DNA from: DASQEH01 sp035633755
GTDB taxonomy: Bacteria > Actinomycetota > Actinomycetes > Propionibacteriales > Nocardioidaceae
DNA length: 64,000 nt
Reading direction: 5' to 3'
Assembly (NCBI GenBank): GCA_035633755.1
Contig: DASQEH010000054.1
Coordinates: 1-64,000 of the forward strand
Within the stretch, counting starts at the first letter, position 1. Every line of letters begins with the position of its first letter. The notes below the pieces were generated by a model. That model was not told the origin of the DNA, did not search any database, and saw nothing but the letters and a program-made list of their open reading frames with translations. Below, piece after piece: positions 43,083 to 51,261 of this stretch. A program made the position numbers and the translations under genes.

Positions 43083-43760
43083 TCACGGCCCCGAGGTGTG
43101 CTCCAGGGGCGCCAACAGCCGCTCGAGGTCTGCTTCGGCGGCGGCCGTGGCGACGAACAGAAGCTCGTCTCCCGCCTCGACCGTCGCGTCGGGGTCCGGA
43201 CGGTGTACATGGCCCTCGCGCAGGACCGCCAGCAGCGACGTCTCGCCGGGCCACGGGATCTCCCGCACCTGCGCCCCCACATAGGGCGAGTCCTCGGGCA
43301 GCGTCAGCTCCACCATGTTGGCGTCGCCTTGGCGGAACGTCCACAGGCGCACCACGTCGCCGACCGTCACGGCCTCCTCGACAAGGGCCGACATGATGCG
43401 CGGCGTCGACACCGCGACGTCGACCCCCCACGACTCGTTGAACAACCACTCGTTGGAGGGATGGTTCACGCGCCCGACCGTGCGGGGCACGGCGAACTCG
43501 GTCTTGGCCAGCAAGGAGATGACGAGGTTGGCCTTGTCATCGCCGGTCGAGGCGATGACAACGTCGCAGCGGTGCAGGGCCGCCTCGTCGAGAGAGGACA
43601 TCTCGCAGGCGTCGGCGAGCAGCCACTCTGCTGTCGGAATGCTCTCCGCCTTGATCGCGTACGGGTCCTTGTCGATGAGGAGCACCTCGTGCCCGTTGTC
43701 CAACAGCTCCGCCGCGACCGACCGGCCGACTGCTCCGGCTCCCGCAATGGCGACACGCAT
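43083..43760 (-). CDS. TrkA-family potassium regulator (RCK protein), CeoC-like
   Basis: 225 aa. RCK_N Rossmann domain (MRVAIAGAGAVGRSVAAELL with the GxGxxG motif, residues 6-11, and LLIDKD) and an RCK_C domain in the last 80 residues (VRLWTFRQGDANMVELTLPEDSP, then VEAGDELLFVA). It is the second gene of a two-gene operon: its ATG overlaps the stop of the preceding RCK gene by one base. RCK proteins gate potassium channels or transporters in response to nucleotides, including c-di-AMP in many Gram-positives. The likely partner is the KimA-type permease divergent from the operon. Confidence 0.88.
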   Translation of the reverse strand: MRVAIAGAGAVGRSVAAELLDNGHEVLLIDKDPYAIKAESIPTAEWLLADACEMSSLDEAALHRCDVVIASTGDDKANLVISLLAKTEFAVPRTVGRVNHPSNEWLFNESWGVDVAVSTPRIMSALVEEAVTVGDVVRLWTFRQGDANMVELTLPEDSPYVGAQVREIPWPGETSLLAVLREGHVHRPDPDATVEAGDELLFVATAAAEADLERLLAPLEHTSGP

Positions 43761-44419
43761 CAGCTCTCCTCCGGCCCAGCGATGATGGCGGCCTCCACCG
43801 CATCAGCGTTGCTCTCGGTCATGATCAGGTGCACGAAGTCGCCGTCCTGGAGCGCAGTCGCACTCGTCGGTATCTGGCCCTGTCCCAGCCGAGTGAGGAA
43901 GGCCACCCGCGCTCCGGACTGCTCGAGTGCGAGCGCCGGGTGCCCGATCCAGTTCGCCGGGGCGGCGAGCACGCTCATCCGGACGGACCCGGACGGGTCG
44001 CGCCACTCCGGCTCGGCTCCGGCGGGAAGTAGCCGCCGCACCATCTGGTCCACTGTCCAGCGGACGGTGGCCACCGTCGAGATGCCTAGCCGCTGGTAGA
44101 CCTCCGCGCGGCCAGGGTCGTAGATCCTGGCGACGACGTTGTCGATGCCGAACGTCTCGCGAGCCACGCGCGCGGAGATGATATTGGAGTTGTCCCCGCT
44201 GCTGACGGCTGCGAAGGCCCCCGCACCGGTGATTCCGGCCGCCTCCAGGACGGCATGGTCGAACCCGTAGCCCTTGACCTTCTCGCCAGAGAATCCCGGC
44301 CCCAGGCGCCGGAAGGCGTCGGCGTTGTTGTCGATGACGGCCACGGAGTGACCCCGGTGCTCCAGCGCCCGCGCCAGCGTCGAGCCCACGCGACCACACC
44401 CCATCACCACCACGTGCAC
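43760..44419 (-). CDS. TrkA-family potassium regulator (RCK protein), CeoB-like
   Basis: 219 aa, GTG start. The RCK_N domain shows VVVMGCGRVGSTLARAL (GxGxxG variant) and SVAVIDNNADAFRRL, and the C-terminal RCK_C domain runs from about residue 140 (VRMSVLAAPANWIGHPA). It forms an operon with the next RCK gene, with which it shares one base. The two genes match mycobacterial ceoB/ceoC (Rv2691/Rv2692). Together they probably make a heteromeric regulator of potassium uptake in the cytoplasm at the membrane. No Shine-Dalgarno is evident. Divergent from the permease with 57 bases between starts. Confidence 0.88.
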   Translation of the reverse strand: MHVVVMGCGRVGSTLARALEHRGHSVAVIDNNADAFRRLGPGFSGEKVKGYGFDHAVLEAAGITGAGAFAAVSSGDNSNIISARVARETFGIDNVVARIYDPGRAEVYQRLGISTVATVRWTVDQMVRRLLPAGAEPEWRDPSGSVRMSVLAAPANWIGHPALALEQSGARVAFLTRLGQGQIPTSATALQDGDFVHLIMTESNADAVEAAIIAGPEES

Positions 44420-44464
44420 GGGGCCAAGTCAACCATCCTCACCGGATGATTTGGGCATCTGGTC

Positions 44465-44470
44465 TAGCAT
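44465..44470 (+). promoter_or_regulatory. Candidate -10 of the KimA-type permease (leaderless)
   Basis: TAGCAT with 6 bases to GTG 44477 and no Shine-Dalgarno. There is no room for a c-di-AMP riboswitch in the 57-base gap to the divergent gene. Confidence 0.45.
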
Positions 44471-44476
44471 CCGTGC

Positions 44477-46501
44477 GTGGGTATAGGGGATCTCGGTAAG
44501 CGGCTGCTTATCGGTCGCAAGCTCACCAGCGCTCAGCTGGGCGAGACGCTCCTTCCGAAGCGAATCGCTCTGCCGGTCTTCGCGAGCGACGCCATGTCAT
44601 CCGTGGCCTACGCGCCGGACGAGATCTTCCTGACCCTGACCCTGGCGGGAGGCGCGATGTACGCGTACTCCTGGAAGGTCGGTCTCGTCGTTGCCCTGGT
44701 CATGCTCGTGGTCGTCACGTCGTACCGACAGAACGTGCAGGCGTACCAGAGCGGTGGCGGTGACTACGAGGTCGCCACCGTCAACCTCGGCTCGAACGCC
44801 GGCCTGACGGTGGCCAGCGCGCTGCTGGTGGACTACGTGTTGACCGTGGCCGTGTCCATCTCGTCGGCGGCCCAGTACGCGTCCTCGGCCATCACTGCCT
44901 TCGAGGGACATGAGGTGGCCGTGGCGGTCGCTGCCACGTTGTTCCTGATGGCGATGAACCTCAGGGGAGTGCGCGAGTCCGGCACCGCGTTCGCGATACC
45001 GACGTACCTGTTCATGACGGCGATCTTGGGCATGGCCTTCTGGGGCTTCATCCGCTACGGGTTCGGAAACCTCCCGCAGTCCGAGAGCGCCAACCTGCGC
45101 GTGCTCCCAGAAGACCAGTACGCAACAGGCATCGGCGGCCTCGCCATGGGCTTCCTGCTCCTCAGGGCGTTCTCGTCCGGCTGCGCCGCCTTGACCGGCG
45201 TCGAGGCGATCGCCAACGGCGTCCCGGCGTTCCGCAAGCCGAAGGGCAAGAACGCCGCCACCACGCTGCTCCTCCTGGGTGTGTTCGCGATCACCATGGC
45301 TCTGAGCATCATCACCCTTGCGAACATCACCAACGTGCAGGTTGTGGACCCGCACGGGCTGGCCACGCGCTTGGTGGACGAGTCGGGGCAGCTCGTGGGT
45401 AGCAGCTACGACCAGAAACCCGTGATCGGGCAGCTGGCTGCGGCCATCTTCGACCACTTCACGCCGGGCTTCTACTTCGTCACCGCGGTGACGGGACTGA
45501 TCCTGGTGCTCGCCGCCAACACCGCGTACAACGGGTTCCCGGTGCTGGGCTCGATCCTCGCCCGCGACGGATACCTGCCTCGTCAGCTTCACAGCCGCGG
45601 TGACCGGCTGGCGTTCAGCAACGGCATCATCTTGCTGGCGGCCTTCGCGATCCTGCTCATCGTGTCGTTCGACGCCGAGGTCACTCGGCTGATCCAGCTG
45701 TACATCGTCGGAGTGTTCGTGTCGTTCGTCCTCAGCCAGACCGGCATGATCCGGCACTGGACCCGGCTCCTCGAGACGGAGCAGGACCCCGCTCAGCGAG
45801 GTCGGATGCAGCGCTCGCGGGCGATCAACTCGGTCGGCCTGGCGATGACGGCCGTGGTCCTCGTGATCGTTCTCGTCACCAAGGTCACCCACGGCGCCTG
45901 GATCGCCATCGTCGCGATGGCGGTCCTGTTCGTGGTGATGAAGACGATCAGCCATCACTACCTGCTGGTGCAACGCGAGCTGCTGGTCTCCGACGAGGAC
46001 GGTTCGCTCCCGGCCCGCATCCACGCCATCGTGCTGGTGTCCAAGGTGCACAAGCCGACGCTGAGAGCCATCGCCTACGCTCGGGCGTCGCGTCCGAACA
46101 CGCTCGAGGCTCTCACTGTGGATGTGGACGATGACGCCACGGCCGCCCTCATGAAGGCCTGGGACGATGCCGGGATCCCTGTGCCGTTGAAGGTCCTGCA
46201 CTCGCCGTGGCGCGAGATCACCAAGCCGATCATCGAGTACGTGCGAGACGTACGCCGCAAGAGCCCGCGCGACGTCGTCATGGTCTACATCCCCGAGTAC
46301 GTCGTGGGGCGCTGGTGGGAGCAGGCTCTGCACAACCAGAGCGCCTTGCGGCTCAAGGGGCGACTGCACTTCACCCCCGGGGTCATGGTCACCTCGGTGC
46401 CGTTCCAGCTCCAGTCGTCCGAGGCCGCCGCCGACCGCGCAGACCGCGAAGCGATCAGGGTGGAGAGCCTGCGCCGGCCCACCGCCGACGACGACTCGTG
46501 A
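44477..46501 (+). CDS. KimA-type (APC superfamily) potassium importer
   Basis: 674 aa. Twelve membrane helices occupy residues about 30-480, followed by a cytosolic C-terminal domain of about 190 residues. Segments such as RLLIGRKLTSAQLGE, SDAMSSVAYAPDEI, LLVDYVLTVAVSISS, RAFSSGCAALTGVEAI and LHNQSALRLKG correspond closely to Bacillus subtilis KimA, a high-affinity proton-coupled potassium importer inhibited by c-di-AMP. The neighbouring RCK genes support potassium transport; annotation as an amino acid permease would be a mislabel. The GTG start overlaps no other gene, and the stop overlaps the next start (GTGA). Confidence 0.85.
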   Translation: MGIGDLGKRLLIGRKLTSAQLGETLLPKRIALPVFASDAMSSVAYAPDEIFLTLTLAGGAMYAYSWKVGLVVALVMLVVVTSYRQNVQAYQSGGGDYEVATVNLGSNAGLTVASALLVDYVLTVAVSISSAAQYASSAITAFEGHEVAVAVAATLFLMAMNLRGVRESGTAFAIPTYLFMTAILGMAFWGFIRYGFGNLPQSESANLRVLPEDQYATGIGGLAMGFLLLRAFSSGCAALTGVEAIANGVPAFRKPKGKNAATTLLLLGVFAITMALSIITLANITNVQVVDPHGLATRLVDESGQLVGSSYDQKPVIGQLAAAIFDHFTPGFYFVTAVTGLILVLAANTAYNGFPVLGSILARDGYLPRQLHSRGDRLAFSNGIILLAAFAILLIVSFDAEVTRLIQLYIVGVFVSFVLSQTGMIRHWTRLLETEQDPAQRGRMQRSRAINSVGLAMTAVVLVIVLVTKVTHGAWIAIVAMAVLFVVMKTISHHYLLVQRELLVSDEDGSLPARIHAIVLVSKVHKPTLRAIAYARASRPNTLEALTVDVDDDATAALMKAWDDAGIPVPLKVLHSPWREITKPIIEYVRDVRRKSPRDVVMVYIPEYVVGRWWEQALHNQSALRLKGRLHFTPGVMVTSVPFQLQSSEAAADRADREAIRVESLRRPTADDDS

Positions 46502-47697
46502 CCTCGCCGGAACTCTGCGTCGGAGACCGGATCGAGGTCGAGGTCGGCCCGGTGGCCCACGGGGGGCACTGCGTGGCCCGCCACCACGGCCGGGTCATCT
46601 TCGTCCGGCACGCGATCCCGGGCGAGCGGGTACGGATAGAGATCACCGAGGGCCACGAAGGGTCCCGCTTTCTGCGTGCGGACGCCGTCGCGATCCTGTC
46701 AGCGTCGGCCGATCGGGTCGAGCCACCGTGCCCGTATGCGAGGCCGGGCGCCTGTGGAGGGTGCGACTTCCAGCATGTGACTCTGCAGCGGCAGCGGGCC
46801 CTGCTCGGGCAGGTGGTCACCGAGCAGCTGAAGCGACTGGCTGGCATCGACTGGCCGGTGGAGGTCGAAGCGGTACCGGGTGACGTTGACGGGCTTCGCT
46901 GGCGGACTCGGATGCGCTACACCGCGACCGCCGACGGCCGAGCCGGGCTGCGCAAGCACCGCTCCCACGAGCTCATCGCCATCGATGACTGCCGGATCGC
47001 CTCGGCGGCGCTGCCGTCGGTGGACCGTGCGCTGACGGGAGGAACGGCGGAGGCTGAGGCGGTTGTCACCGCGACCCAGGAGCAGGTCGTCATAGCGGAC
47101 AAGGGGAGCGGCCCACTGGTGACCGAGGAGGCAGCCGGTCGGCGCTGGAGGCTGCACGCTTCGGACTTCTGGCAGGTGCACCCCGGCGCGGCTGACAAGC
47201 TCGTTGCTGCGGTGGTCGACGGTCTGGATCCAGCGCCGGGCGAGCGCTGCTGGGACCTGTACTCCGGGGTGGGGCTGTTCAGCGCCTCGCTCGCCGCCGG
47301 CGTGGGCGAGCGGGGGTCCGTCGTGGCGGTGGAGTCGCGGCGATGCGCCGTCGAGCACGCGCGGTCCAACCTGGCGGACCACCCCCAGGTTCGCTGTGAG
47401 GGGGAGCGCGTGGAGCGGTTCGTGCGCAGCCGCATCGCCCAGGGGCGGCTGGACATCGTCGTCCTGGACCCGCCTCGCCGCGGCGCGGGAGCCGAGGTGG
47501 TGCGCTCGATCGCCCGCCAACAGCCCCGCGCCATCGCCTACGTCGCCTGCGACCCCGCCGCACTGGCGCGTGACCTGGCGACACTGCGACGCTGTGGATA
47601 CCGGCTCGAGTCTCTGCGAGCCTTTGACATCTTCCCGATGACTCATCACGTCGAGTGCGTGGCGATCGTGAAGAGGACCACTGGCGAAGTATCTTGA
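46498..47697 (+). CDS. RNA 5-methyluridine methyltransferase (TrmA/RlmC/RlmD family)
   Basis: 399 aa from GTG 46498, overlapping the permease stop. N-terminal TRAM domain (residues about 8-60), then the iron-sulfur cysteines in CPYARPGACGGCDFQH, a SAM-binding motif WDLYSGVGLFSASLA and DPPRRGAG, and the nucleophilic Cys in YVACDPAALARDLATL. It methylates uracil C5 in rRNA or tRNA; the family member and the target position cannot be fixed from sequence. Rv2689c is the mycobacterial counterpart. Translational coupling to a potassium permease is conserved but unexplained. Its 3' end overlaps the acnA operator palindrome. Confidence 0.9.
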   Translation: MTSPELCVGDRIEVEVGPVAHGGHCVARHHGRVIFVRHAIPGERVRIEITEGHEGSRFLRADAVAILSASADRVEPPCPYARPGACGGCDFQHVTLQRQRALLGQVVTEQLKRLAGIDWPVEVEAVPGDVDGLRWRTRMRYTATADGRAGLRKHRSHELIAIDDCRIASAALPSVDRALTGGTAEAEAVVTATQEQVVIADKGSGPLVTEEAAGRRWRLHASDFWQVHPGAADKLVAAVVDGLDPAPGERCWDLYSGVGLFSASLAAGVGERGSVVAVESRRCAVEHARSNLADHPQVRCEGERVERFVRSRIAQGRLDIVVLDPPRRGAGAEVVRSIARQQPRAIAYVACDPAALARDLATLRRCGYRLESLRAFDIFPMTHHVECVAIVKRTTGEVS

Positions 47698-47707
47698 TGT
47701 CAAGATA
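47690..47707. promoter_or_regulatory. 18-bp perfect palindrome, candidate acnA operator
   Basis: TATCTTGATGTCAAGATA has perfect 8-base arms around a TG centre. It straddles the methyltransferase stop codon and overlaps the candidate -10 TATACT (47706-47711), so a bound regulator would block aconitase transcription. The half-site TATCTTGA with a 2-base gap is typical of dimeric MarR- or TetR-like regulators. Confidence 0.6.
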
Positions 47708-47711
47708 TACT
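47706..47711 (+). promoter_or_regulatory. Candidate -10 of acnA
   Basis: TATACT, starting inside the palindrome. The -35 region (TGGCGA at 47682-47687) is weak, which suits activated or repressible control. Leader to the ATG at 47793 would be about 75 bases. Confidence 0.45.
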
Positions 47712-47792
47712 CGGCTCAGAGCCTCGTACGCGCGCCGAAACGGGCTGGGCGAGGATGGGCCGGAGAACCGTGTCGCACCGCAAGGAGAAGCC

Positions 47793-50645
47793 ATGAGCAC
47801 ACTGGACAGCTTCAACGCCAAGAGCAGCCTGACCGTGGGGGACCAGACGTACGAGATCTACCGGCTCGCCGCCGTCGGTGAGCAGGGCTTCGACGTCGCG
47901 CACCTGCCATTCAGCCTCAAGGTGCTTCTGGAGAGCCTGCTGCGCACGGAGGACGGGGCCGACATCACCGCGGACTCCGTGCGAGCCGTGGCCGGGTGGG
48001 ACGCCGACGCCGTTCCGAGCGAGGAGATCCAGTTCACGCCGGCCCGAGTCATCATGCAGGACTTCACCGGTGTCCCGGCGGTCGTCGACCTCGCCACCAT
48101 GCGGGAGGCGATGAAGGACCTGGGTGGGGACCCCGCCCGGATCAACCCCCTTGCTCCGGCTGAGCTCGTCATCGACCACTCCGTCATCGCCGACGTGTTC
48201 GGCACCTCGGCGGCCTTCGGGCGCAACGTGGAGATCGAGTACGAGCGCAATCACGAGCGCTACCAGTTCCTGCGGTGGGGCCAGGGCGCATTCGCCGACT
48301 TCAAGGTGGTCCCGCCCGGCACGGGAATCGTCCACCAGGTCAACATCGAGCACCTGGCCCGGGTTGTCTTCACCCGAGACGGCGACTCCGGGACCGTGGC
48401 CTATCCCGACACCTGCGTGGGGACCGACTCGCACACGACCATGGTCAACGGCCTCGGCGTCGTCGGCTGGGGCGTCGGGGGTATCGAGGCCGAGGCGGCG
48501 ATGCTCGGTCAACCCGTCTCGATGCTCATCCCGCGGGTGGTGGGCTTCAAGCTGTCCGGTGAGCTCCCCGAGGGTGCGACCGCCACCGACCTCGTGCTCA
48601 CGATCACCGAGCGGCTGCGTGAGCACGGCGTGGTGGGCAAGTTCGTGGAGTTCTACGGCAGCGGGGTGGCTGCGGTCCCCCTGGCCAACCGCGCCACGAT
48701 CGGCAACATGTCCCCCGAGTACGGCTCCACGATCGCGGTGTTCCCGATCGACGAGGAGACCCTGCGGTACCTGCGGCTGACCGGTCGTAGCGAGTCGCAG
48801 GTGGCGCTGGTCGAGGCCTACGCCAAGGAGCAGGGGCTGTGGCACGACCCCGACATCGAGCCACGCTACTCGGAGTACCTCGAGCTCGACCTCGGCACGG
48901 TGGTGCCGTCCATCGCGGGGCCGAAGCGGCCGCAGGACCGGGTGTCGCTCACCGACGCGAAGGACAACTTCCGTACGGCGCTCCTCGACTACGTCACGTC
49001 CGACGAGGAGGGCACGCAGGCTGTAGCCCGCCCTCAGGAGGGATACGACTCCGCCGCTGCCGAGTCGTTCCCGGCCAGCGATGCACCGTCCTACAGTGGG
49101 GTTGGCGACGATGACGCAGCGCCGCCGCAGTCGCCGGACGGGGACGAGGTCCCCCGGCACAGCCGGCCGAGCACCCGCGTGCCCGTGACGCTGGCCGACG
49201 GCTCGCAGTTCGAGATCGACCACGGTGCCGTGGCGATCGCGGCGATCACGTCGTGCACCAACACCTCCAACCCGTCGGTCATGATCGGAGCGGCCCTGCT
49301 GGCCAAGAACGCCGTGGACCGCGGTCTGGTCAGCAAGCCCTGGGTCAAGACGTCGCTCGCTCCGGGCTCGAAGGTCGTCACCGACTACTTCGACCGCTCC
49401 GGGCTCACGCCGTACCTGGAGAAGCTGGGCTTCAACCTCGTCGGGTACGGCTGCACGACGTGCATCGGCAACTCGGGTCCGTTGATCCCCGAGGTCAGCG
49501 CCGCGGTGAACGACTCCGACCTCGCTGTCGTCGCGGTGCTGTCGGGGAACCGCAACTTCGAGGGACGCATCAACCCCGACATCAAGATGAACTACCTGGC
49601 CTCACCTCCGCTCGTCGTGGCCTATGCGCTAGCCGGGACGATGGACATCGACTTGTACTCCGAGCCGATCGGCCAGGACCCGTCCGGCGCCGACGTGTTC
49701 CTCAAGGACATCTGGCCGACCTCCGCCGACGTGGAGTCGATCGTCGGCAACGCCATCACGGCGGACATGTTCTCCAAGGACTACGCCGACGTCTTCGCCG
49801 GTGACGAGCGCTGGCAGTCACTGCCCACTCCTGAGGGCGACACGTTCTCCTGGGCACCGGACTCGACCTACGTCCGCAAGCCGCCGTACTTCGAGGGCAT
49901 GGGGCAGCAGCCGGACCCGGTGAGTGACGTCTCGGGCGCCCGCGTGCTGGCGAAGCTCGGGGACTCGGTGACGACGGATCACATCTCCCCAGCCGGTGCC
50001 ATCAAGAAGGACTCCCCGGCCGGGCGGTACCTCGGCGAGCATGGCGTCGAGCACCGCGACTTCAACAGCTACGGCTCGCGACGGGGCAACCACGAGGTCA
50101 TGATTCGGGGGACGTTCGCCAACATCCGCCTGCGCAATCAGCTCGCGCCCGGGACCGAGGGCGGCTTCACCCGGAACTTCGCCGCCAACGGTGAGGTCAC
50201 CTCCATCTACGACGCGTCGGTGGCCTATGCCGAGCAGGGCACGCCACTACTGATTCTGGCCGGCAAGGAGTACGGGTCGGGCTCGTCGCGCGACTGGGCC
50301 GCCAAAGGAACCGCCCTGCTGGGAGTCAAAGCCGTGATCGCCGAGTCGTACGAGCGGATCCACCGGTCGAACCTGATCGGGATGGGCGTGCTGCCGCTGC
50401 AGTACCCCGAGGGTGAGACGGCCGAGTCGCTGGGGCTCACGGGCGAGGAGACGTTCGACGTCCACGGCGTGACCGCCCTCAACGACGGGGGCGTTCCTCC
50501 GACGGTGTCGGTGACGGCCCACAAGGACGGGGGCGAGGACGTCAGCTTCGATGCCGTCGTTCGGATCGACACCCCGGGCGAGGCGAACTACTATCGGCAC
50601 GGCGGCATCATGCACTTCGTGCTGCGAAACTTACGCACTTCTTGA
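47793..50645 (+). CDS. acnA: Aconitate hydratase (AcnA)
   Basis: 950 aa from ATG 47793, preceded by AAGGAGAAGCC; the open frame to 47655 is noise. It interconverts citrate and isocitrate in the TCA cycle. The [4Fe-4S] ligands are in TSCTNTSNP and GYGCTTCIGNSG. Swivel-domain residues SYGSRRGNHEVMIRG and GKEYGSGSSRDWAAKG are present. Between the catalytic domains lies a 60-residue acidic insertion (EGTQAVARPQEGYDSAAAES and onward, containing FPASDAPSYS) characteristic of actinobacterial aconitases. A palindromic operator overlaps its likely promoter. A possible moonlighting role as iron-responsive RNA binder cannot be judged. Confidence 0.95.
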   Translation: MSTLDSFNAKSSLTVGDQTYEIYRLAAVGEQGFDVAHLPFSLKVLLESLLRTEDGADITADSVRAVAGWDADAVPSEEIQFTPARVIMQDFTGVPAVVDLATMREAMKDLGGDPARINPLAPAELVIDHSVIADVFGTSAAFGRNVEIEYERNHERYQFLRWGQGAFADFKVVPPGTGIVHQVNIEHLARVVFTRDGDSGTVAYPDTCVGTDSHTTMVNGLGVVGWGVGGIEAEAAMLGQPVSMLIPRVVGFKLSGELPEGATATDLVLTITERLREHGVVGKFVEFYGSGVAAVPLANRATIGNMSPEYGSTIAVFPIDEETLRYLRLTGRSESQVALVEAYAKEQGLWHDPDIEPRYSEYLELDLGTVVPSIAGPKRPQDRVSLTDAKDNFRTALLDYVTSDEEGTQAVARPQEGYDSAAAESFPASDAPSYSGVGDDDAAPPQSPDGDEVPRHSRPSTRVPVTLADGSQFEIDHGAVAIAAITSCTNTSNPSVMIGAALLAKNAVDRGLVSKPWVKTSLAPGSKVVTDYFDRSGLTPYLEKLGFNLVGYGCTTCIGNSGPLIPEVSAAVNDSDLAVVAVLSGNRNFEGRINPDIKMNYLASPPLVVAYALAGTMDIDLYSEPIGQDPSGADVFLKDIWPTSADVESIVGNAITADMFSKDYADVFAGDERWQSLPTPEGDTFSWAPDSTYVRKPPYFEGMGQQPDPVSDVSGARVLAKLGDSVTTDHISPAGAIKKDSPAGRYLGEHGVEHRDFNSYGSRRGNHEVMIRGTFANIRLRNQLAPGTEGGFTRNFAANGEVTSIYDASVAYAEQGTPLLILAGKEYGSGSSRDWAAKGTALLGVKAVIAESYERIHRSNLIGMGVLPLQYPEGETAESLGLTGEETFDVHGVTALNDGGVPPTVSVTAHKDGGEDVSFDAVVRIDTPGEANYYRHGGIMHFVLRNLRTS

Positions 50646-50762
50646 CCGTCCGCACGGGCGGCTATGCCCTTGTGATCCAGCGGAAAGAGCAGGGCGCGGT
50701 CGCGGGGACGCCGGGAAGGCGCAGGGCACGGTCAGGGCGGGCCAGGTCAGTCTGAGGCGCGG

Positions 50763-51185
50763 TCAAGTGGCCGGCGAGCTGAGTCCGGCGCGCAGCCGCT
50801 GTCCGTACTGCGCCATCTCGTTTTCGTCGACGTACCGGGTGCGCGGCCAGAAGAACCCACGCAAGCCGTCGCCCTTGGTGCGCGGAACCACGTGCACGTG
50901 AACATGCGGAACGGACTGCGAGACGACGTTGTTCATCGCGACGAACGAGCCCTGCGCGGACAGCGTCGAGATCATTGCTGCGGCGACTGTGCGGGCGCTG
51001 CCCATCACCGGGACGAGCAACTCGTCGGGCAGGTCGACCAAGGTGGCGACGTGGCGGCGAGGCACAATGAGGACATGGCCCTTGAACACCGGGCGGATGT
51101 CCAGGAAGCCGACCGTCTCCGGGGTCTCCCACACCACGCACGCCGCCGCCTCTCCCGAGACGATGCGGCAGAAGAGGCAGCTCAT
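50763..51185 (-). CDS. HIT family protein
   Basis: 140 aa from ATG 51185 (MSCLFCRIV); the open frame to 51245 is unlikely. Two N-terminal Cys (CLFC) and the later zinc-binding residues fit the HinT/aprataxin-like HIT branch. The active histidine triad is HVHVHVVPR near residue 97. It hydrolyses AMP-lysine, AMP-amides or dinucleotides. TACGTT (minus, 51197-51192) ends 7 bases before the start and no ribosome site is present, so the transcript may be leaderless. It is divergent from the LexA-box gene, and the box lies about 40-56 bases from its start. Confidence 0.88.
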   Translation of the reverse strand: MSCLFCRIVSGEAAACVVWETPETVGFLDIRPVFKGHVLIVPRRHVATLVDLPDELLVPVMGSARTVAAAMISTLSAQGSFVAMNNVVSQSVPHVHVHVVPRTKGDGLRGFFWPRTRYVDENEMAQYGQRLRAGLSSPAT

Positions 51186-51191
51186 CGAGGC

Positions 51192-51197
51192 AACGTA
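51192..51197 (-). promoter_or_regulatory. Candidate -10 of the HIT gene (leaderless)
   Basis: TACGTT on the minus strand with 6 bases to ATG 51185. Its -35 would lie near 51215-51220, next to the LexA box, so LexA could also affect this gene. Confidence 0.4.
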
Positions 51198-51225
51198 GCC
51201 GGTCCAGTGAGCCGGAGTCATCTGT

Positions 51226-51241
51226 TCGAACACATGTTCGA
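51226..51241. promoter_or_regulatory. LexA/SOS box
   Basis: TCGAACACATGTTCGA matches the actinobacterial SOS box TCGAAC-N4-GTTCGA at all 12 fixed positions. It is embedded in two direct copies of TGTTCGAACAC (51223-51233 and 51235-51245). It overlaps the expected -35 of the small gene at 51262, the usual place for LexA repression. Confidence 0.75.
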
Positions 51242-51249
51242 ACACGTGC

Positions 51250-51255
51250 TAGGGT
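51250..51255 (+). promoter_or_regulatory. Candidate -10 of the SOS-box gene (leaderless)
   Basis: TAGGGT with 6 bases to the ATG at 51262; the -35 region falls inside the LexA box. The AGGG within it might alternatively act as a weak ribosome site. Confidence 0.5.
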
Positions 51256-51261
51256 CACTTC

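Noticed and set aside
44420..44476. c-di-AMP riboswitch before the KimA-type gene
   Set aside because: Only 57 bases separate the divergent starts, too short for a ydaO-type riboswitch, and the transcript appears leaderless.
44597..46369. 590-codon open frame antisense to the KimA-type permease
   Set aside because: Rich in His, Asp and Arg with no domain, and the sense frame encodes a clear transporter.
47700..49223. 507-codon open frame antisense to acnA
   Set aside because: Fully contained in a conserved gene in the opposite strand; dominated by His, Arg and Asp.
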